DNA of 64,000 bases, from NCBI GenBank assembly GCA_039000515.1, contig JBCFYV010000012.1, positions 12,514,693 through 12,578,692 of the forward strand. The letters are read 5' to 3'. Below the pieces are notes generated by a model that was given only the letters and a program-made list of their open reading frames with translations, ran no database searches and had not been told where the DNA came from. Below, piece after piece: positions 61,410-64,000 of the stretch (its first letter is position 1; each line of letters begins with the position of its first letter). The DNA comes from Timema cristinae (taxonomy: Eukaryota > Arthropoda > Insecta > Phasmatodea > Timematidae). The position numbers and the translations under genes were made by a program.

Positions 61410-61454
61410 GACTGACACGTTTAGATCATGTGACCACTGATACGATTGTTTTTG

Positions 61455-61650
61455 TTTGCTTTTTGCATCTTACTAACCGTTCTGGTTAGATATGCGCTAT
61501 AACGTGCTAAGGATGATGAAGGTTGACATTTAAAGAAAGTGCACCCGCACTTAAGTTGAGCGAGGATGGAAAACAATTTATGAAAAGCCTTCCTCAATAC
61601 AGAATCAAGCCCTGATCACCCCTATTCGGTAGTCTAGTAAATTGATAGAA
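61455..61650 (-). repeat. SINE-B, degenerate copy with tail
   Basis: The plus strand begins with the inverted tail CTTACTAACCGTTCTGGTTAG, followed by inverted body (AAGTTGAGCGAGGATGGAAA) and the end of the head. The tail hairpin here is CTAACC-GTTCT-GGTTAG, a longer stem than in SINE-A. Confidence 0.72.
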
Positions 61651-61880
61651 TAATGCGTTAGTACATGCGGCAACCAAAGCAGATGATGCTCAGTTTTAGA
61701 AAATAAGTTTCTTCCTACCCTAATCCAATTATTAGAGAGGTTTGTTCCCTTAATGTTCTTGTTACATCGATCTTTGTCGAAACCGAATGCAGACAGGACT
61801 TCATGTCCTCTAGTCCTGCTCTAGATATCGCCTGGCTCACGAAATAAACGTATTAATCAACGTAAGACTGTGACATTTTG

Positions 61881-61917
61881 AGAAAGAGAGAGAGAGAGGG
61901 AGAGAGAGGAAGGGAGC
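61881..61917. repeat. (GA)n purine tract
   Basis: GAGAAAGAGAGAGAGAG followed by further GA and GGA units to GGAAGGGAG. In the eroded partner it survives only as a short AGAGAGAG near 59,450. Confidence 0.9.
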
Positions 61918-62039
61918 TGAGACGGTTGATCATTAAGTCCCATCCTTTCACCTTCTTAGGATTACTAGGGTAAATGGGTTCAAATACCATTGATGGATTT
62001 TCCGTAGAGTTTATTAGACAGACCTAAAAGTTAAAGTGA

Positions 62040-62315
62040 CGTGCTTAGTTCTTAATCGACCCACTTCGGTGGTTGCATGGTCTAGGTTGTTCCTCTCTCA
62101 ATATTAGAATGGATTGCCACTGACGGTAAGAGTGTGGATGAATCCTGGTTAGATGAACTGAAGGGGTTTTCATTTAAATGGTTTTATATTCTACCTCCAT
62201 GTAGATGCAGGCATATTCCTACTATATCCAATCTTCCTCATCCCTACCTCATTAGTGGGAATATGAGAATGGTCCAAAATGGTTAGTAAGATACGCTGAA
62301 AAAAAACACATGACC
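62040..62315 (+). repeat. SINE-B, degenerate copy
   Basis: Weak A box (GGTGGTTGCATGGTCTAGG), body (GGTTTTATATTCTACCTCCA) and tail (CCAAAATGGTTAGTAAGATA, then CGCTGAA and a poly-A). No target-site duplication found. Confidence 0.6.
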
Positions 62316-62469
62316 TCGGGTATGAATCATTATCAAAACTGACGTTGATTTTTATTCGACTCTAGGATTCTATTGGGTTTACCAATCCTTTATCTATGCG
62401 CATACTTTGTATTTGATTAACAATCCAATTCCTGACTGTAAACCGCATCTACATTATCATCTGGTTTGG

Positions 62470-62640
62470 TTTGTCGACTAAGTGAAGTTTCAAGGTTTGA
62501 TCCTAGCCAGCTATATTGAAAAGATTATTTTCTAAATGGTTTTCTGCTCTCCCTCAACGCAAATATTAGAACATTTTCATGAAATGCTACGTTCCTTATA
62601 GCTACATAATATGTGTGTGAATATGTGGATAACTAAGTTA
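62470..62640 (+). repeat. SINE-B, partial
   Basis: B box AAGGTTTGATCCTAGCC and the body words TTATTTTCTAAATGG and CTCTCCCTCAACGC are clear. The tail is lost. Confidence 0.6.
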
Positions 62641-62880
62641 TTTAGTAAGGAGGAACACGTATAAATAGTTTTTAATATACTCGTATATCTGTTCTAATCA
62701 GTTATAACACAAGCAATGAGTTTTAGTGACTGTCAGAGATTTAATAATTTTTGTTACTTTACATGAATAGCACGTTAGGAGTATCAGTTCGTGGCATATC
62801 CATAGAAATTTCTCAAACTATTTTTCTATATTCTAAAGATTTAGGGATTTAAGCTATCATTTTTTGTATAGGGTATTGAT

Positions 62881-63574
62881 ACATATATTAATTAGTAAAA
62901 TACTATCAATGTTAACTTGATTTTAAATGTGTTTGTATATCCTAAAAGCTGGTTTCTACCGTGTTCTTAGGTATGTTTAATCTGGTTACATATTTGGTTC
63001 CACCAACTCGCTTTGTGCCTTAGTAAAGTTTATCCCAGCGTATATTTTCCTCTTTCCTCACGTTCTCGAAACAGCTTTCGGTTACTTTCGTTTAACGCCA
63101 GGAAACACGACTTACTGGCTGATGGCAGAGCAGTGTATCGGCTAGGGCTAGGCTCCTTCCCCCCCTCTCCACCACCGTAATCAAATCTAAATTAATGAGC
63201 TGCTGTTTTACTATGCACAGACTTGCCTCTCTCATAAACCTTCGTCTCCGCGTTTCTCCTTTTTACCCTTCCTACCCCTCACCTTTTATACCAAGCGCAT
63301 GTTAATTTAAAACGTCTGCCTTTTATAAGGTTTGCTTACCTGCTATCAGATGTATAAATAAACACTGAGAGCTATTATCCGTCTTGAAAACATGAGGCTC
63401 GAATTCCACGCTTCAAGCTTTTCTTATCAGATATTAATGCGAGTTCATATGTTTTGTTAATTAAAACAGAGGTTTTTGGTTTTTGACAGTTCTGTGTAAT
63501 TTTGTTTTGTTTACTTCGAATTAAGTATTTGTTTTCTCTCACCTCCCTCCTCTTTTCCACCACCCGCCATTCAT
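62881..63574. other. Unassigned sequence
   Basis: More base-balanced from about 63,000, with CT-rich stretches (63,160-63,275). No open frame of interest. The 62-codon minus-strand frame at 63,375-63,563 resembles nothing known. Confidence 0.4.
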
Positions 63575-63720
63575 GTCTTACTACCCTTTCAGTTTGTACA
63601 ACTTTTAATTAAGTTAATAGTATAGGGAAGGTACACAGAGGAAATGTACTCTCAATTTCATGGGGGGGAGGAAGTGAGTAGCTTTAAAAAACACTGCCCT
63701 CAGTACAGAAGGTAAACTTC
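63575..63720 (-). repeat. SINE-B, degenerate copy
   Basis: Inverted tail (CATGTCTTACTACCCTTTCAG) then inverted body (TGGGGGGGAGGAAGTGAG and CTGCCCTCAGTACAGAAGG). It is head-to-head with the plus-strand copy that follows. Confidence 0.65.
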
Positions 63721-63724
63721 ACCG

Positions 63725-63920
63725 GCGCGGGTCAGCACACCGTATGATTGGAGAGGCTTGAGTTTGAGATCCATCCTTTTGTTTTGAAAGTGCTATTTCC
63801 ATAATGGTTTCTCACTCTCCCTCCTAGAAATGCAGATATGATTCCTCTGTATTCTACCTTTATATTTTCTTTGAATCCCTACCCAATTGGGCTAGTTAAA
63901 TACATATAATTTGGACGTGA
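63725..63920 (+). repeat. SINE-B, partial copy
   Basis: Head (GGGTCAGCACACCGTATG, then TTGAGTTTGAGATCCATCC as a decayed B box) and body (GGTTTCTCACTCTCCCTCC). The tail is replaced by AT-rich sequence near the window end. Confidence 0.62.
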
Positions 63921-64000
63921 ATTAAGATGGGTAGCAATAATATATTATATATATATTAAAATACACTTGGGTCGATATAAAATATAACTAGCTGTAACAA

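Larger units (their letters stand above)
60370..62880 (+). repeat. Direct duplication, pair 2 right (clean) copy
   Basis: Partner of 58,030-60,370. Here the SINE insertions are intact enough to read, with a target-site duplication around the SINE-B at 60,772-61,024. Sequence quality appears normal from about 60,400. Confidence 0.75.

Overview
The window looks like non-genic DNA from an animal nuclear genome, most likely an arthropod. It is strongly AT-rich and holds many tRNA-derived SINEs, fold-back and TA-flanked MITEs, long (AT)n and (AAT)n runs and relics of pogo-like DDE transposases. No operons, bacterial genes, rRNA or functional tRNA genes are visible. I could not support any intact host gene: almost every open frame is short, AT-driven or inside a repeat. 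The recognisable protein remains are two decayed transposases, at 33,774-35,690 and 48,859-49,475, both on the minus strand. The window could lie between genes or inside a very large intron.

Layout. 1-13,450 is good-quality repeat-rich sequence: SINEs, a 2.4-kb mosaic repeat at 7,205-9,675, a 59-bp nested hairpin at 5,070-5,128 and a fold-back MITE cut by a gap. Two runs of exactly 100 N (13,451-13,550 and 29,237-29,336) isolate a separate contig, 13,551-29,236. Its first 14.4 kb (13,551-27,983) is a noisy reverse complement of the clean sequence 29,337-45,090, landmark for landmark: same SINEs, same pogo element, same mosaic repeat. It is full of homopolymer swellings and small indels. This is best read as an unpolished duplicate contig (redundant or alternate-haplotype) placed inverted next to its own partner, although a real inverted duplication cannot be excluded from sequence alone. 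It lacks about 720 bp that the clean copy has.

29,337-49,480 is clean and gives the best repeat annotation: a GC-richer block, two TTAA-flanked palindromic MITEs, a 1.9-kb pogo-type transposon with its terminal inverted repeats, SINEs of three families, a second mosaic repeat (minus strand) with two nested SINEs, a 160-bp TA-flanked MITE and a transposase C-terminus. From about 49,490 to 60,400 the sequence again looks eroded. It contains two sets of direct duplications (offset about 2.58 kb for 53.3-58.0 kb and about 2.4 kb for 58.0-62.9 kb) in which at least one copy carries blurred versions of SINEs. 60,400-64,000 is clean again and packed with SINE-B copies.

How the parts relate. SINE-A and SINE-B have different tRNA-like heads and bodies but nearly the same 3' tail, ending in AAT repeats and holding a small hairpin. 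Several copies are 5'-truncated and flanked by 10-12 bp target-site duplications. That is the expected pattern when one LINE mobilises several SINE families through a shared tail.
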